6,568 bases of DNA. Source: Bacteroidota bacterium. GTDB taxonomy: Bacteria > Bacteroidota > Bacteroidia > NS11-12g > UBA9320. The notes under the pieces were generated by a model that had not been told where the DNA came from, did no database searches, and saw only the letters and a program-made list of their open reading frames with translations. The stretch spans positions 1 through 6,568 of the forward strand of contig CANMPY010000106.1 of assembly GCA_947499775.1 (NCBI GenBank). Reading direction: 5' to 3'. Position 1 is the stretch's first letter. Each line of letters opens with the position of its first letter. The translations under genes and the position numbers were made by a program. This document shows positions 5,139-6,568 of the stretch, in pieces.

Positions 5139-6446
5139 ATGAAAATCGAAGTAACGCTGGCTATCGGGCAAAAACCCTAAAAGTATCATATTAGGATTGA
5201 TGGTTAAAGCTGAATCTAATTTTAAGGGATTAATATCAACGCCACCGCCTCCACTTGGCTTAAAAACATGGCAACCATAGGGTTCTAAAATAGATCGATA
5301 ACTCGAAATAATTTGGTATAGGCTATCGGAAGCTGAAATAGAAAAACCCCTAGGAGTATGTCCACCAGCATCGCTTTCCAAGGCCATCAAATGTTTCTCA
5401 CCTCTATCCTTTACCCATTGAGCATATCCCTTCCCCCCCCTATTTCCATTTTCTTCGTTCATAAATAGAACTACCCTTACCGTATGTTTTGGTCTGTATC
5501 CATTGGCCCTAATCATACGTAGCACTTCTATGCTGTGTACTATTCCAGCTCCATCATCGTGAGCTCCTTCGCCAATATCCCAACTATCCAAGTGCCCACC
5601 AACTGTAATAATAGAAGCATTTTTCGATTTGCCTCTAATTTCGGCCACTACATTATAGCTTTGCTTATCGGGCAACGTTTTACAATTCAAGCGAAGTCCA
5701 ATTTCTAAATCAGGCATATCTTTTAAGCGCTGACTTAGCATATCGGCATGCTCGGTACTAATAGCTACTGCTGGTATTTTATTATTTTCGTCCGTATATC
5801 CCATTCCTCCGGTATGCGGATTATTGTCGTGTTTATGGGTCATGCTTCTTACAATTACACCTACTGCGCCATACTCGGCAGCTTTAGAAGCGCCATTATA
5901 TCGTTGGCTAACACAGGCGCCATAAGCTTCAAACCCATTTATTGTTTTTGCATCAAATGGTTTATTTAAAAATACAATTTTCCCTTTTATGGCCTTTTCC
6001 CCCAACAATTCTAAATCTTCTAAGCCATACGCCATTACTACCTTTGCTTTTAATAATCCATTTGTCCCTACCGACCCTCCTAGTGCAGTAATATTTAATC
6101 GCGTATCGTCGTGATAGATTGTGGCCAATTCAATATTACCTCTCGACCAACACGGCACTGTTATTGGAATTTTATACACCGTATCAACCCACATCGATTT
6201 TAGTAGATTATAACCCCAATTTACAGCCGAGTCGGCGGCTGCGCTTCCACTTATGCGATGACCAACTCCCTTGCATAATGTTCTTAAATTTTCATAGGCT
6301 TTGCCATCTTCCAAGGCCATATCAAAAATGCGACGTATTTGAATAGAGTCCTTTTTGACTTGCGCATTTGAATGGATTGCAATCAATCCAAACATTGCTA
6401 TGAATGCGTATTTTACTAATTTATTCGAGATTTTTAGAGTTTGCAT
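5037..6446 (-). CDS. secreted M28 family zinc peptidase, carboxypeptidase Q-like
   Basis: This 469-residue protein has a signal peptide (about 1-29, ending HSNAQ) and a co-catalytic di-zinc M28 peptidase domain with an inserted protease-associated (PA) domain, as in plasma glutamate carboxypeptidase/carboxypeptidase Q, exopeptidases acting on peptides. The PA region lies at about 130-250, including VSQRYNGASKAAEYGAVGVIV. Catalytic-core residues are GGHLDSWD (283-290; ligand His285, Asp287), HDDGAG (296-301; bridging Asp297), NEENG (330-334; general base Glu331, ligand Glu332), ESDAGG (357-362; Asp359) and FHHAKTD (435-441; ligand His437). The set is complete, so the enzyme should be active. 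No T9SS sorting domain is present, so a periplasmic location is likely. The ATG at 6446 directly precedes the signal peptide. A G8 run (5433-5440, codons 336-338) sits in the core and is slippage-prone. The last 34 codons are duplicated at 3389-3490. The stop lies 3 bp from that of the convergent T9SS-cargo gene, with no terminator between. Confidence 0.94.
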   Translation of the reverse strand: MQTLKISNKLVKYAFIAMFGLIAIHSNAQVKKDSIQIRRIFDMALEDGKAYENLRTLCKGVGHRISGSAAADSAVNWGYNLLKSMWVDTVYKIPITVPCWSRGNIELATIYHDDTRLNITALGGSVGTNGLLKAKVVMAYGLEDLELLGEKAIKGKIVFLNKPFDAKTINGFEAYGACVSQRYNGASKAAEYGAVGVIVRSMTHKHDNNPHTGGMGYTDENNKIPAVAISTEHADMLSQRLKDMPDLEIGLRLNCKTLPDKQSYNVVAEIRGKSKNASIITVGGHLDSWDIGEGAHDDGAGIVHSIEVLRMIRANGYRPKHTVRVVLFMNEENGNRGGKGYAQWVKDRGEKHLMALESDAGGHTPRGFSISASDSLYQIISSYRSILEPYGCHVFKPSGGGGVDINPLKLDSALTINPNMILLGFLPDSQRYFDFHHAKTDVFENVHKRELEMGAASIGSMVYLIDKYF

Positions 6447-6482
6447 TTTAGGCTATTATATTTATACTTAAAGATAAAAATT

Positions 6483-6513
6483 CAAAACCAATTGAAGAAG
6501 ATTGAAATGCAAT
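6483..6513 (-). promoter_or_regulatory. candidate Bacteroidota promoter for the M28 peptidase gene
   Basis: On the minus strand ATTG (6513-6510) is followed after 19 nt by TGGTTTTG (6490-6483), one mismatch from TAnnTTTG. The predicted start of transcription lies about 30 nt ahead of the ATG. Element and spacing mirror the candidate upstream of the GldJ/K-like gene. The rest of 6447-6568 is AT-rich with no gene visible. Confidence 0.35.
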
Positions 6514-6568
6514 TTTCATCTGATTTAAATCATGCGCAAATAAGTATTTTATTTGGATAAATTTACAC

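Noticed and set aside
5748..6346. Two plus-strand frames opposite the M28 peptidase gene
   Set aside because: They run antisense across the conserved peptidase and PA-domain sequence and look like chance frames.
1..6568. tRNA, rRNA, riboswitch or CRISPR features
   Set aside because: No cloverleaf-like segments, rRNA motifs, FMN-riboswitch-like boxes or regularly spaced short repeats were seen; the region upstream of ribH, where a riboswitch might sit, is outside the window.

Overview
The window looks like a chromosomal piece of a Bacteroidota member. The grounds are an AT-rich sequence with no clear Shine-Dalgarno boxes, a secreted protein with a type A C-terminal sorting domain of the type IX secretion system (T9SS), a GldJ/GldK-like secreted protein, signal peptides ending in Phe/Tyr-x-Gln, and candidate promoters of the Bacteroidota TTTG / TAnnTTTG kind. 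Species cannot be named from the sequence.

Left part (1-2725): the 3' part of ribH (lumazine synthase, riboflavin synthesis) runs off the left edge and faces a convergent gene for a secreted formylglycine-generating-enzyme-like protein resembling GldJ/GldK. A 162-bp divergent gap follows, holding a candidate promoter for each direction and a 33-nt near-perfect REP-like palindrome just ahead of lplA (lipoate-protein ligase).

Middle (2726-3380): nth (endonuclease III, base excision repair) follows lplA after 34 bp, probably in the same transcript.

Right part (3381-6568): a minus-strand gene for a secreted M28 zinc peptidase of the carboxypeptidase Q type occupies 5037-6446. Its last 34 codons, with a few flanking bases, are present a second time directly behind nth: 3384-3490 matches 5032-5138 at 106 of 107 positions. 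Between the two copies lie about 1.5 kb with two plus-strand genes: a 187-residue cysteine-rich secreted protein of unknown function and a 272-residue T9SS cargo protein. The simplest reading is that nth and the peptidase gene were once convergent neighbours about 8 bp apart, and that a two-gene cassette of secreted proteins entered at the peptidase 3' end while leaving the peptidase gene intact. No transposase or integrase is visible, so the mechanism is open. This is the most interesting structure in the window.

The left-hand genes are housekeeping (riboflavin, lipoylation, DNA repair). The secreted products (GldJ/K-like protein, cysteine-rich protein, T9SS cargo, M28 peptidase) belong to the cell envelope or exterior. 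No RNA genes, CRISPR arrays or complete insertion sequences were seen.
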